DNA of 18,607 bases. It comes from Rickettsiales bacterium. Lineage in GTDB: Bacteria > Pseudomonadota > Alphaproteobacteria > Rickettsiales > JANQQO01. Shown in pieces: positions 1 through 6,701 of this stretch. Below the pieces are notes generated by a model. That model was not told the DNA's origin and ran no database searches. It saw only the letters and a list, made by a program, of their open reading frames with translations. The DNA lies in contig JANQQO010000174.1 in the NCBI GenBank assembly GCA_028289305.1, forward strand, positions 1 through 18,607, written 5' to 3'. Position 1 is the first letter of the stretch. Each line of letters starts with the position of its first letter. Both the position numbers and the translations under genes were made by a program.

Positions 1-954
1 ATCACCGACGTCACGGAAGTCTTCGCTGGCTCTGAATTCTCCCTCTTCGCCAAGCAAATCGAACAAGGCGCAGTGGTCCGCGCCATCCCTGCCCCCGGCG
101 TCGCAGACCAGCCGCGCAGCTTCTTCGATAAAAAGAACGATTGGGCGCGTGAATGCGGCTTTGCCGGCCTCGGCTATATCATTTTCACCACAGAGGGTGA
201 GGCCAAGGGCCCCATCGCCAGCAAGCTCGACGAAGCACGCCTGAAAAAACTGCAAGAGATCACCGGCACCAGCCCGGGCGATGCCGTGTTCTTCTCCTGC
301 AATCAAGACCATCTCGCTGCCGCCGATCTCGCCGGAAAAGCCCGCACCTTGCTCGGCGATGAGCTTGACCTGCTGGAAAAAGACTGTTTCCGCTTCTGCT
401 GGGTCGTCGATTTCCCGTATTTCGAGTGGGATGCGGAAGAAGGCGCCATCATCTTCTCGCATAACCCCTTCTCCATGCCCAAAGGTGGTTTAGACGCGCT
501 AGAAAACGCGAAAACCAACGAAGAGCTGCTCGCCATCACCGCACAGCAATATGACATTGTCTGCAACGGCGTTGAACTTTCCTCCGGCGCGATTCGGAAT
601 CACCGCGTGGATATTATGGAAAAAGCCTTCGCCATCACCGGCTATAGCAAAGAGGATATCGAAACCAAATTCGGCGCGCTTTACCACGCCTTCCAATACG
701 GCGCACCGCCCCATGGCGGCCTTGCCCCGGGCATTGATCGCCTGGTGATGCTGCTCGCGGATGAGCCGAATATCCGTGAAGTCATCGCCTTCCCAATGAA
801 TCAACAAGCAGAAGACCTCCTCATGAACGCCCCCGCCCCCGCCGAGCCGCATCACTTGCGCGAGCTCCACCTCCACCTCACCCCCAAAGCCAAAGAAGCC
901 CTAGAAGGCAAACACCCTGCCGAAAATTCAGAGAAAAAGGTGGCGGAGGGGTAA
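1..954 (+). CDS. aspS: Aspartyl-tRNA synthetase, C-terminal part (5' end outside window)
   Basis: This gene charges tRNA-Asp (and often tRNA-Asn in alphaproteobacteria) with aspartate in the cytoplasm. The reading frame is open from base 1, so the N-terminal anticodon-binding domain and class II motifs 1 and 2 lie outside the window; about 317 of the roughly 590 residues of a bacterial AspRS are present. The first half (to about base 400) matches the bacterial GAD insertion domain. It is followed by the aspartate-site segments VVDFPYFEW and HNPFSMPKGG, then GVELSSGAIRNH, and class II motif 3 as GGLAPGIDRLVMLL. The tail ends in a Lys/Glu-rich extension after the usual PAPAEPHHLRELHL end. The stop is TAA at 952-954, six bases before the end of the convergent TPR gene, so there is no room for a separate terminator. 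A GTG at base 73 is internal and not a start. Family assignment is very secure; non-discriminating behaviour is inferred from taxonomy only. Confidence 0.97.
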   Translation: MTDVTEVFAGSEFSLFAKQIEQGAVVRAIPAPGVADQPRSFFDKKNDWARECGFAGLGYIIFTTEGEAKGPIASKLDEARLKKLQEITGTSPGDAVFFSCNQDHLAAADLAGKARTLLGDELDLLEKDCFRFCWVVDFPYFEWDAEEGAIIFSHNPFSMPKGGLDALENAKTNEELLAITAQQYDIVCNGVELSSGAIRNHRVDIMEKAFAITGYSKEDIETKFGALYHAFQYGAPPHGGLAPGIDRLVMLLADEPNIREVIAFPMNQQAEDLLMNAPAPAEPHHLRELHLHLTPKAKEALEGKHPAENSEKKVAEG

Positions 955-960
955 GGTCTG

Positions 961-1980
961 TTACTGTCGAAAATGTTGTGGCGGCTTCGAGGGTGACATT
1001 CTTTTCTGCCTAGAATACGCAAAAATAGCATTGATAATCCTGTCTAACTCTTCAAGTGATTGATGGTACAATGCATCATTTTGTGACGAATCACCCTCTG
1101 GTAACGCAAACCTTTCACCGTCTCTAACCGCTCCAGAGTCTACCGCCGCTTTAAGGAAGTTTCTGTACCATGTACGATCTTCTTCACTACCGCCTAATGC
1201 AGCACAGCGCAAGGAGAGTGTGTTTGACGCAATAAATCGACTCTCACTTAGTTTTTCAACCACTCCTTGAGCCGCCTCTAAGTCACCATTAATAGCCGCC
1301 GCACGCATTTTAAGCACTAATCCTGCTAGATTCTGAGGGTTTTTTCCCAGTAACATATCTGCTATCTTCTCTGTATAGTCGTTATTTCTTTTATCTGCCC
1401 CAATCCGCACCGCCACATCCAGTGTTTTTGGGTGACTTTCTTGGTTAGGTAAATCAAGAAGTTGCTGCATGTAATCATATATCCCTTCTTTTTTACCAAG
1501 CTCTAGGCTCATCTTAGCTAATCCTACCAACAAACGCGCATCCGTTTTTCCTTCAGGTAATGCAAATAATTCCTTGCCTAGATTGTAGGCTTCCTCTACC
1601 TCGTTTAAAGTTAAAAGCACAGAAAATAACTTTCCCCCTGTTTTAAAGCCTTCTCTTCCCTGAGCAGAAAAAGAGACGTTCAAATGATCCCTTGCCTTAG
1701 CGTGGTCTTTCTGGTCCACACATATCTGTGCCAACGTATCCAATGCGTATGTATTCTGTGCATTTATATTTCCTAAAATATATTCTAGTTGCTCTACTGC
1801 CTGATTCACCCTCCCCCGCCCTTTATAGGCACGTGCTAACTGAAAGCGCAGCACCTCATCGTCTGGCCATTGTTGAATAGCATCCTCACCAGCACGAATG
1901 GCGCCCCTATAATCACCACGCCGATTTGCCAGCATCATCTGCGTTGAAACATGCTTCGCTTCTTCGCTCAGCTCTCCCAT
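961..1980 (-). CDS. Tetratricopeptide-repeat protein of unknown function
   Basis: The 339-residue product is soluble, with no signal peptide or membrane segment. Residues about 12-115 read as consecutive TPR-like helical pairs: RGDYRGAIRAGEDAIQQWPD, then EVLRFQLARAYKGRGRVNQA, then TYALDTLAQICVDQKDHAKA, each with the small-residue A/G pattern of TPRs. More degenerate helical repeats follow (LVGLAKMSLELGKKEGIYDY; LVLKMRAAAINGDLEAAQGV). TPRs are protein-binding scaffolds; no catalytic domain is visible and no partner can be named. The ATG start is preceded by a strong Shine-Dalgarno AGGAGG eight bases upstream, which settles the start. The gene is visibly more A+T-rich than aspS, with which it is convergent. 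It stands alone on its strand, with no operon partner. Confidence 0.8.
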   Translation of the reverse strand: MGELSEEAKHVSTQMMLANRRGDYRGAIRAGEDAIQQWPDDEVLRFQLARAYKGRGRVNQAVEQLEYILGNINAQNTYALDTLAQICVDQKDHAKARDHLNVSFSAQGREGFKTGGKLFSVLLTLNEVEEAYNLGKELFALPEGKTDARLLVGLAKMSLELGKKEGIYDYMQQLLDLPNQESHPKTLDVAVRIGADKRNNDYTEKIADMLLGKNPQNLAGLVLKMRAAAINGDLEAAQGVVEKLSESRFIASNTLSLRCAALGGSEEDRTWYRNFLKAAVDSGAVRDGERFALPEGDSSQNDALYHQSLEELDRIINAIFAYSRQKRMSPSKPPQHFRQ

Positions 1981-2043
1981 AAAACCATCCTCCTAATGCC
2001 TGTATTATACCCCCAAATTCTTAATAAAACGTTAACAAAACCA

Positions 2044-2067
2044 GGGAATTGGGGTTTGGGAGTAGGG
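2044..2067 (+). other. G-quadruplex motif with facing C-rich tract
   Basis: The + strand has four G-runs of 3, 4, 3 and 3 separated by loops of 4, 3 and 4 bases, which fits the canonical G3+N1-7 pattern. About 40 bases further (2108-2130) lie C-runs of 6, 4 and 5, so the two tracts could also pair imperfectly. Both lie in the non-coding gap 1981-2279 between the TPR gene and the ExoD-like gene. The gap otherwise holds the ribosome-binding region of the TPR gene and the ExoD promoter. Folding in the cell is inference. Confidence 0.5.
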
Positions 2068-2239
2068 AATAGCCCTATTTCTCATTTTTCTACCCTTCAC
2101 ATCTTCACCCCCCTAATCCCCACTTCCCCCTTTTTCCTATTGCCTCTTTTGTGCGTATTGCGCATAAATAAAGATAGGAGGGGAAGGGCAAGCTTTCTTA
2201 CGCGATTTTACTACGCTGATACACCACCCACCCCTGCGG

Positions 2240-2267
2240 TTGCGGCCATAAAAAAGCGTGCTATAAA
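2240..2267 (+). promoter_or_regulatory. Candidate sigma-70 promoter of the ExoD-like gene, very short leader
   Basis: A TTGCGG -35 (2240-2245), a 16-base spacer and a TATAAA -10 (2262-2267) precede the ATG at 2280 by 12 bases. Transcription would start about five bases before the ATG, leaving no room for a Shine-Dalgarno, and none is seen. Confidence 0.5.
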
Positions 2268-2279
2268 CATACAAACCAG

Positions 2280-2936
2280 ATGAACGACACCAAATTCACA
2301 GAGCGCGATTCCACGCAAAACGCTACCTCCGACCTGCTCGAAGGCATGATGGAAAATCACACCGGCGACACGGTCACCGTCAGTGAGCTGAAAAACGCCA
2401 TGCATGAACGCGGGTTTGGTGTGTTGATGGCCATCGCCTGTCTGCCGCTATGCATCCCAGCACCACTGCCACCGGGCGCTACCTCCATCTTCGCCATCCC
2501 CATCTTCATCCTCTCCGCACAGATGATCTGGGGCATGGATTCGCCCTGGTTGCCGCAGTGGATCTGCCGTAAGCGCATCAAACGCAGCACGCTCGCCCTC
2601 ATCGTTGTACGCAGCATGCCCGTTTTGCGCCGCATTGAGGGCATCTTAAAACCCCGCTTCACCTTCGCCGCCACCCGCACGGGCGAGAAAATCATCGGCA
2701 TCTTCATCTTCGTCTTTGCCCTCGCCATTTCCATGCCCTTGCCCTTCACCAACCTACCGCCCGGCTATGGCGTACTCATCATGTCACTCGGGCTGCTCAG
2801 TAAAGACGGGCTCATCATCCTGCTTGGCATGGTCATCGGCATGCTCGGCGTTGCCTTCACCCTCTATCTCATCTGGATGGGAAAACAAGCCGCCGCCGCC
2901 CTACTCGCCGGCATCACCGCCTGGCTTGGGATATAG
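2280..2936 (+). CDS. ExoD-family membrane protein
   Basis: The 218-residue integral membrane protein belongs to the ExoD family, named from a Sinorhizobium gene needed for exopolysaccharide production and alkaline tolerance; the biochemical role is unknown. Residues 1-45 are a hydrophilic N-terminus with the typical SDLLEGMMENHTGDTVTVSE lead and HERGFGVLM. Then come hydrophobic segments at about 45-62 (with the conserved PxCIPAPLPPGATSIFAIPI stretch), 65-80, 142-160, 166-183 and 186-205. A basic cytoplasmic loop (WICRKRIKRSTLALIVVRS) sits between. The length is normal for the family (about 200). The ATG has no Shine-Dalgarno, but a promoter 12 bases upstream suggests a near-leaderless message. 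The gene is convergent with the next gene, with 14 bases between stops. The family call is secure; the substrate is unknown. Confidence 0.88.
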   Translation: MNDTKFTERDSTQNATSDLLEGMMENHTGDTVTVSELKNAMHERGFGVLMAIACLPLCIPAPLPPGATSIFAIPIFILSAQMIWGMDSPWLPQWICRKRIKRSTLALIVVRSMPVLRRIEGILKPRFTFAATRTGEKIIGIFIFVFALAISMPLPFTNLPPGYGVLIMSLGLLSKDGLIILLGMVIGMLGVAFTLYLIWMGKQAAAALLAGITAWLGI

Positions 2937-2950
2937 CCAGGTACCCCCAC

Positions 2951-3760
2951 CTAGCGCAACCTATCTCTCTGCGAAATAACCACATCGTGCACTTTCCCGT
3001 ATTCCATTCCAAGCGCTGCGATATGCATTTGCTGTTCAGGAAATTTTGTGCGCTCTGAAAAACTCACACCCATTTCTGCTTTAATCTTCGGTATCACCGT
3101 CCCTGCATCTAACCCAATAATCTTTCCATTACGTAACACGCCCAAATTTTGGATAACCATATCCGCTGCTTTAACCGCATCATCTGCTGTAATCTCGTCT
3201 TCAAAAGCTTGTTTTAGCAAGAACGCAGCATCTAACTTCTTCTTATATTGTGGCGTATCAAACCTGTCCGGGTATGTTTCTGCAAGCCACATTTCCTGGT
3301 GCTGTATAATGGGCGTAACAAAGGGTAGTATTTCCACCTTAAAATACGCCTTCACCATTTCAGGAACAATAGGCTGTATAATAGAGGGATGTACTGGACG
3401 AGTCGATTCTTTGGGCGGCGCAATGCGAATAATGTAGTCATCACTTCGGAGCAATAGACTCCCATTTCCTCGCGCAATATAGACCACCTCACCAAGCCCC
3501 CACTCATCCAGGCTAGAAAACATCTCCTCAAAATCTGCTCTTGCTCTTTCTCCTCCCTCATTAAAGCGTATAATAGGATGCGCTGGAAAAAATTGATGCG
3601 CTTCCGGCTCAACAAGCGTCTCAAACACCTCCCGAGGAGTATAGGTACGGCCTACCTCAAGCCCATATGCCGCTAAATAGGCCTTCTCAATTTCTGGCTC
3701 TGGCGGAGAGCCGTATAATTCAAGAAACCCCTGTCCAATTTCATGTGATGAGTCTGACAT
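2951..3760 (-). CDS. Protein of unknown function with faint kinase-fold-like motifs
   Basis: The 269-residue soluble protein has no signal peptide and I do not recognise its family. The middle reads VVYIARGNGSLLLRSDDYII-RIA, like two N-lobe strands. KVEILPFVTPI could be a hinge. QNLGVLRNGKIIGLDAGTVI resembles the catalytic-loop Asn and the D-x-G segment of atypical protein-kinase-like folds. A clear HRD motif and glycine-rich loop are missing, so activity cannot be claimed. Two adjacent starts exist: GTG at 3761-3763 and ATG at 3758-3760. A GGAGG lies 9 bases before the GTG and 12 before the ATG, so either may be used; I give the ATG. Base composition is more A+T-rich than the flanking ExoD-like gene. 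The gene is divergent from the SDR gene across 148 bases. Confidence 0.7.
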   Translation of the reverse strand: MSDSSHEIGQGFLELYGSPPEPEIEKAYLAAYGLEVGRTYTPREVFETLVEPEAHQFFPAHPIIRFNEGGERARADFEEMFSSLDEWGLGEVVYIARGNGSLLLRSDDYIIRIAPPKESTRPVHPSIIQPIVPEMVKAYFKVEILPFVTPIIQHQEMWLAETYPDRFDTPQYKKKLDAAFLLKQAFEDEITADDAVKAADMVIQNLGVLRNGKIIGLDAGTVIPKIKAEMGVSFSERTKFPEQQMHIAALGMEYGKVHDVVISQRDRLR

Positions 3761-3908
3761 CACCTAACCTTTCCTCCTTCCTTACTCCCTTAAGCTATAA
3801 CACACCACTATTATTGCCGTTTTCATCTTTTTTCGCAATGACGGGTAACGTTTTATAAAATCCAGCGAATACTAGGCTAGATCACCCAATCATAATAAGG
3901 AGAGTGCT

Positions 3909-4658
3909 ATGGAATATACGAACCAAGTTGTGTTCATCACAGGAGCAAATCGCGGCATAGGCAAAGCCTATGCAGAAGCCTTTTTAGCCAAGGGCGCGAA
4001 GAAGATTTATCTTGCCGTGCGCGATCCTAATAGCGTCTCTGACTTCGTACAGCAAAATCCCGACGTGCTGATTCCAATAAAGCTGGATGTCACCAGTAGC
4101 GAAGACATTCAAAACGCCGCCAACACCGCGGGCGACGTCACCATCCTCATCAATAACGCAGGTATTTTATTTGTCGATACGCTAAGCGATGCCGATTTAC
4201 TAGATAAAGCCCGCCAGCAAATGGAGGTTAATTATATCGGCATGCTAGCCATGACGCAGGCCTTCGCCCCTGTGCTAAAACGCAATGGCGGTGGCGTATT
4301 AGTGCTTATATCCTCGCTGGTCGGACATATGGTATTACCCAGCATCATCACCTATAGCGCCTCTAAATTCGCCGCACAGGCGCTGATTTTAGGTGCCCGC
4401 CTCGAGCTGCGTGATCAAGGAACGCAGGTGATTGGCGTCTATCCCGGCCCCATAGAAACCGATATGACGCAGGAGATGGATTTTGAGGTCACTCCCGCAA
4501 ACGTGGTGCCAGAAGCAACGTTTAACGCCATTGAGAATAATGAAAACGAGGTGTTCCCCGATCCCATGGCGCAAGACATGATGGCTTTGTTACGAAACGA
4601 CCCAGCAACCCTGGAACAAGAAATCATCAAAATGCAGCACCAACAGGAGGTGGCGTAA
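3909..4658 (+). CDS. Short-chain dehydrogenase/reductase (SDR), classical type
   Basis: This is an NAD(P)-dependent oxidoreductase of the classical SDR superfamily, 249 residues, a standard length. The Rossmann cofactor motif TGANRGIG is at residues 11-18, the D60 acidic position ends LDV, and NNAG is at 82-85. The catalytic triad is Ser136 (LISSLVG), Tyr149 and Lys153 in TYSASK. The PG motif (VYPGPIETDM) follows, as in active members. The C-terminus is acidic, ending in a short helical tail. A clear Shine-Dalgarno AAGGAG lies six bases before the ATG. Substrate cannot be inferred and there is no operon partner. A 50-base repeat shared with the GIY-YIG locus starts 19 bases after the stop. 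Superfamily membership is certain; the specific reaction is unknown. Confidence 0.93.
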   Translation: MEYTNQVVFITGANRGIGKAYAEAFLAKGAKKIYLAVRDPNSVSDFVQQNPDVLIPIKLDVTSSEDIQNAANTAGDVTILINNAGILFVDTLSDADLLDKARQQMEVNYIGMLAMTQAFAPVLKRNGGGVLVLISSLVGHMVLPSIITYSASKFAAQALILGARLELRDQGTQVIGVYPGPIETDMTQEMDFEVTPANVVPEATFNAIENNENEVFPDPMAQDMMALLRNDPATLEQEIIKMQHQQEVA

Positions 4659-4676
4659 CGGAAAAAAATTCCTACT

Positions 4677-4726
4677 AACACCACCCACATTTTTTAAATT
4701 ATATCCGAGTATTGTGGAATGAGTGC
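4677..4726 (+). repeat. 50-base direct repeat, copy 1
   Basis: This copy matches 5989-6038 at 46 of 50 positions; all four differences are transitions and all lie in the first 20 bases. The last 31 bases are identical. It lies between the SDR stop and the end of the unknown membrane protein gene. The remaining bases up to 4793 show no clear gene or terminator. Confidence 0.9.
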
Positions 4727-4793
4727 GTAGTAGACACCGTTTGCGAACCTGCCCGAACACAAGATTGTTTGTTTTACAGGTGCCCGTTTTAGG

Positions 4794-5711
4794 TTATTTA
4801 AATAGGGAATACCCTTTTTTTATCACTTCCTTCATTTGCGGTGTGGCATTAGGGTGACGACTAATGGGAGATAATACATAACTGTAATAATTTGTGAGGC
4901 ACATTGCATTAAGACTATGGTTTTGATGCATGGTGCTAGGGTAGTCATTTACTAACTTTTCTAGAACATCTTTGGGTGTGTTTGGATTGACAGCGATAGG
5001 ATTAAAAAACTGGATGCATGTATATGGTGTGTCAAAAACACAGCACTTATTAAAACCATTTTTAGCTAAATAATTGTCTACAGATTGTCGTATTTCTTCG
5101 GGATTAGAAGGAAGTGTTGCGACAGTTTCTTTAGTCCAGTACCTACTGTGTTTGCCCTGGCTCACTACCATAATTAATGTAGCAGGCACAATACAAATCG
5201 CAGTGGCAGTAAGAAAATACTTCGCCCTTCTTCCTTCTACATTAAAAAAACCGATAACATAAGACAATATCAAGAATACTAGCGCTCCAACGGAAGCCAA
5301 ATGAGGGATAAACAACACCCCAAGTGCAGAAGTACTGGAACGGGAAAAAAGAATAGACAGAACACCCACAACGATTCCTGTAATTGCTCCCATCAACATG
5401 GAATAGGAAATACGAGAGCTGACTTGTTGTTTTGAATCCAGCCGCTCTGTGCACCAGACATAAATTAGCAACGCTGTACAAGGAAAAGCAAAAAAACCGG
5501 TCCCTCCGCCAAACGCTACCAGTAAAAACCTTTGCCCAATGTCCAAATCTTCATTGGAGCCAAAAAATGGGGTGGTTATTATATTGGCAATCCAACTAAC
5601 GCTCAGAAAGATTGCAATGGAGAGCAAGATACGTTTTTTTGTGCTGTGAGCGTCCTTGCTCAGAACAGTATAAATGACGACGGCTGCAAGCGCCAGGATG
5701 TAATCTACCAT
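4794..5711 (-). CDS. Unknown multi-pass membrane protein with C-terminal LRV-like repeats
   Basis: The protein is 305 residues from the ATG. About six hydrophobic segments fill the first 185 residues (for example YILALAAVVIYTVL, ILLSIAIFLSVSWIANII, FFAFPCTALLIYVW, SMLMGAITGIVVGVLSILF, VGALVFLILSYVIGFF, ATAICIVPATLIMVV). A soluble tail follows. In the tail, AVNPNTPKDVLEKLVNDYP and ISRHPNATPQMKEVIKKG resemble degenerate units of the variant leucine-rich repeat (NPNTPxxxLxxLAxD), and two CC/C positions might pair. An in-frame TTG nine bases upstream would add three residues, but the ATG is preferred because a TATAGT lies eight bases before it, suggesting a leaderless message. No Shine-Dalgarno is seen. 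The gene is visibly A+T-rich and flanked by the two copies of a 50-base direct repeat. Function is unknown. Confidence 0.75.
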   Translation of the reverse strand: MVDYILALAAVVIYTVLSKDAHSTKKRILLSIAIFLSVSWIANIITTPFFGSNEDLDIGQRFLLVAFGGGTGFFAFPCTALLIYVWCTERLDSKQQVSSRISYSMLMGAITGIVVGVLSILFSRSSTSALGVLFIPHLASVGALVFLILSYVIGFFNVEGRRAKYFLTATAICIVPATLIMVVSQGKHSRYWTKETVATLPSNPEEIRQSVDNYLAKNGFNKCCVFDTPYTCIQFFNPIAVNPNTPKDVLEKLVNDYPSTMHQNHSLNAMCLTNYYSYVLSPISRHPNATPQMKEVIKKGYSLFK

Positions 5712-5719
5712 AGCTGCCA

Positions 5720-5725
5720 ACTATA
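5720..5725 (-). promoter_or_regulatory. Candidate -10 box directly before the 4794-5711 gene
   Basis: TATAGT on the minus strand is separated from the ATG at 5711 by eight bases, so transcription could start at the ATG. The upstream sequence is A+T-rich and the -35 is not clear. Confidence 0.35.
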
Positions 5726-5760
5726 ATCTTAAAATATTATTTAATATAGTAGTTACTTTT

Positions 5761-5776
5761 GGGTGGCCTGCCACCC
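5761..5776. repeat. Short perfect inverted repeat
   Basis: Seven-base arms (GGGTGGC / GCCACCC) flank a two-base loop. There is no T-run on either side, so it is not a typical terminator. It sits between the promoter region of the membrane protein gene and the tRNA-3'-end copy at 5798. Confidence 0.6.
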
Positions 5777-5797
5777 GAAGCTTAAAAGAGCGTAGGG

Positions 5798-5914
5798 TGG
5801 CGGAGAGAGAGGGATTACTTTGGTGCGCCCTCGCCTACCAAAGTTGCAAACGCTAAGTTCGCGCCCGCGCTCACTAAGCTTATTGTCGAACTAGGGCTCT
5901 CATCCATCCTGCCA
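5798..5914. repeat. tRNA-end-associated palindromic element, copy A
   Basis: This element begins with a copy of the tRNA-Ser(GCU) 3' end: 5798-5816 matches 6403-6421 at 18 of 19 bases. It continues with a hairpin (ACTTTGGT 5817-5824 / ACCAAAGT 5837-5844), then GTTGCAA, CTAAGTTCGC, CTCACTAAG and ATTGTCGAAC. It ends with an inverted, degenerate version of its own start (reading TGGCAGGAT on the minus strand from 5914). The same order of blocks occurs at 9137-9250. No gene lies in 5712-6042; this element and repeat copy 2 fill most of it. Confidence 0.6.
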
Positions 5915-5988
5915 TATCACACAATTCCTTCAAAATAGAAGGCCAGATGCTATGAACGAGGAGCGATGTGTAGAAAAAGGGGGGAATT

Positions 5989-6038
5989 AACACCGCCTAT
6001 ATTTTTCAAATTATATCCGAGTATTGTGGAATGAGTGC
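5989..6038 (+). repeat. 50-base direct repeat, copy 2
   Basis: This is the second copy of the repeat at 4677-4726, in the same orientation, 1312 bases away. It ends five bases before the stop codon of the GIY-YIG gene, in that gene's 3' untranslated region. Confidence 0.9.
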
Positions 6039-6042
6039 TAAA

Positions 6043-6282
6043 CTAAAGTCGTTTCTTTATAAACGCCCGGCCATTGCCTGTTTTTAAAAACGTCTCAAAT
6101 TCTTCTGCCTTTTCATAATTAGAAAAAGCAGTATAGGTTTTGATTTTCCACGGCTTGAACTTATTAGTATGGATAGATTTACCCTCATTATGTTCTTCTA
6201 ATCTTCTATCAAGATCATCGGTAAGCCCCGTATAATAACGATCTGGATCAAGTTCACTTTGAAGAATATACACGTATCTCAT
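6043..6282 (-). CDS. Small single-domain GIY-YIG nuclease-superfamily protein
   Basis: The 79-residue protein consists of one GIY-YIG domain. The GIY element is YVYILQS (residues 3-9) and the YIG element is YYTGLTDDLDRRLEEHN (about 16-32), with the conserved Arg. A C-terminal EKAEEFETFLKTGNGRAF carries the conserved Glu and the K-(T/S)-G-x-GRAF signature of the small YhbQ/UvrC-N-like subfamily. Larger members of the superfamily cut DNA; the role of these stand-alone domains is not established. The length is normal for the subfamily. The ATG lacks a good Shine-Dalgarno. The gene lies downstream of tRNA-Ser, between the true tRNA 3' end and its distal copy at 5798, which suggests a link with a tRNA-targeting element. 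Family is secure; mobility is inference. Confidence 0.9.
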   Translation of the reverse strand: MRYVYILQSELDPDRYYTGLTDDLDRRLEEHNEGKSIHTNKFKPWKIKTYTAFSNYEKAEEFETFLKTGNGRAFIKKRL

Positions 6283-6291
6283 TAGTATTAG

Positions 6292-6402
6292 CCCGCTTTC
6301 GTTCTCTTGCGTTCACTACAGCGCGGCATCCGTTTCGCTAAGCTCACAACGCTAATCGCGCTGTAGCTACATTTTGGCAAAGCCAAAATGAGCGAAAGCG
6401 GA
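6292..6402. repeat. Structured inverted-repeat region between GIY-YIG gene and tRNA-Ser
   Basis: Three nested or adjacent dyads are visible. CCGCTTTCG (about 6293-6301) pairs with CGAAAGCGG (about 6393-6401). CTACAGCGCG (6316-6325) pairs perfectly with CGCGCTGTAG (6358-6367). ATTTTGGC / GCCAAAAT forms a hairpin with a three-base loop at 6371-6389. The loop of the second dyad holds TTCGCTAAGCTCAC, similar to a module in the elements at 5798, 9137 and 15414. No coding sequence is evident. Confidence 0.6.
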
Positions 6403-6495
6403 TGGCGGAGAGGGAGGGATTCGAACCCTCGATAGGAGGATCTCTCCTATACTCCCTTAGCAGGGGAGCGCTTTCAGCCGCTCAGCCACCTCTCC
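6403..6495 (-). tRNA. tRNA-Ser(GCU)
   Basis: The 93-base gene reads on the minus strand with a 7-bp acceptor (GGAGAGG / CCTCTCC), discriminator G and encoded CCA. The anticodon stem-loop is CTCCC-CTGCTAA-GGGAG (anticodon GCT). A long variable arm typical of class II tRNA-Ser (around AGGAGAGATCCTCCT) and a T arm GAGGG-TTCGAAT-CCCTC follow. It decodes AGC/AGU serine codons. Confidence 0.97.
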
Positions 6496-6513
6496 TCGGG
6501 GATCAGGAGCGGC

Positions 6514-6542
6514 ACTTTACGAATGATCGCCCGCCAATGCAA
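6514..6542 (-). promoter_or_regulatory. Candidate promoter of tRNA-Ser
   Basis: On the minus strand TTGCAT (-35), a 17-base spacer and TAAAGT (-10) end 18 bases before the tRNA 5' end, a usual distance. The following leader is GC-rich. Confidence 0.5.
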
Positions 6543-6614
6543 TAAAAAACCCATCAACACACAGCTATCTTTAAAAAACACCGATTTGCCTTTCTCAAAT
6601 AAATGCGCTACCAC

Positions 6615-6652
6615 TACGGTAAATTCAATTTATATAAATTGAATTTACCGTA
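6615..6652. repeat. 38-base perfect palindrome
   Basis: The sequence is its own reverse complement over 38 bases, with an A+T-rich centre (TTTATATAAA) and TACGGT / ACCGTA ends. It could form a long hairpin, a cruciform, or be a binding site. It is the first of a row of dyads between the divergent tRNA-Ser and methyltransferase genes. Confidence 0.9.
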
Positions 6653-6680
6653 AAAACTGGCTTCGTGAATGCCAGTTTTT
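6652..6680. terminator. Terminator-like hairpin
   Basis: Arms AAAAACTGGC (6652-6661) and GCCAGTTTTT (6671-6680) are perfectly complementary around a nine-base loop, giving a T5 tail on either strand. A bidirectional intrinsic terminator is possible, but the stem is modest and no transcript clearly ends here. Confidence 0.4.
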
Positions 6681-6700
6681 CGCCGCGAAAGCGGGCGAAA
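6678..6700. repeat. Hairpin with CGC-GAAA-GCG tip
   Basis: TTTCGCC (6678-6684) pairs with GGCGAAA (6694-6700). The tip can fold as CGC-GAAA-GCG, a GNRA-type tetraloop. The CGAAAGCGG string is shared with the structured region before tRNA-Ser. Confidence 0.55.
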
Positions 6701-6701
6701 C

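Noticed and set aside
1951..2283. 110-residue open frame across the gap before the ExoD-like gene
   Set aside because: It overlaps the start of the TPR gene on the other strand and translates a G-rich then C-rich tract into non-protein-like sequence.
2357..2752. 131-residue minus-strand frame rich in Met and Lys
   Set aside because: Antisense shadow of the ExoD-like gene.
3834..3845. TTCGCAATGACGG, similar to fragments of dispersed repeats known from other alphaproteobacteria
   Set aside because: Too short and only one copy seen in the window, so no repeat call can be supported.
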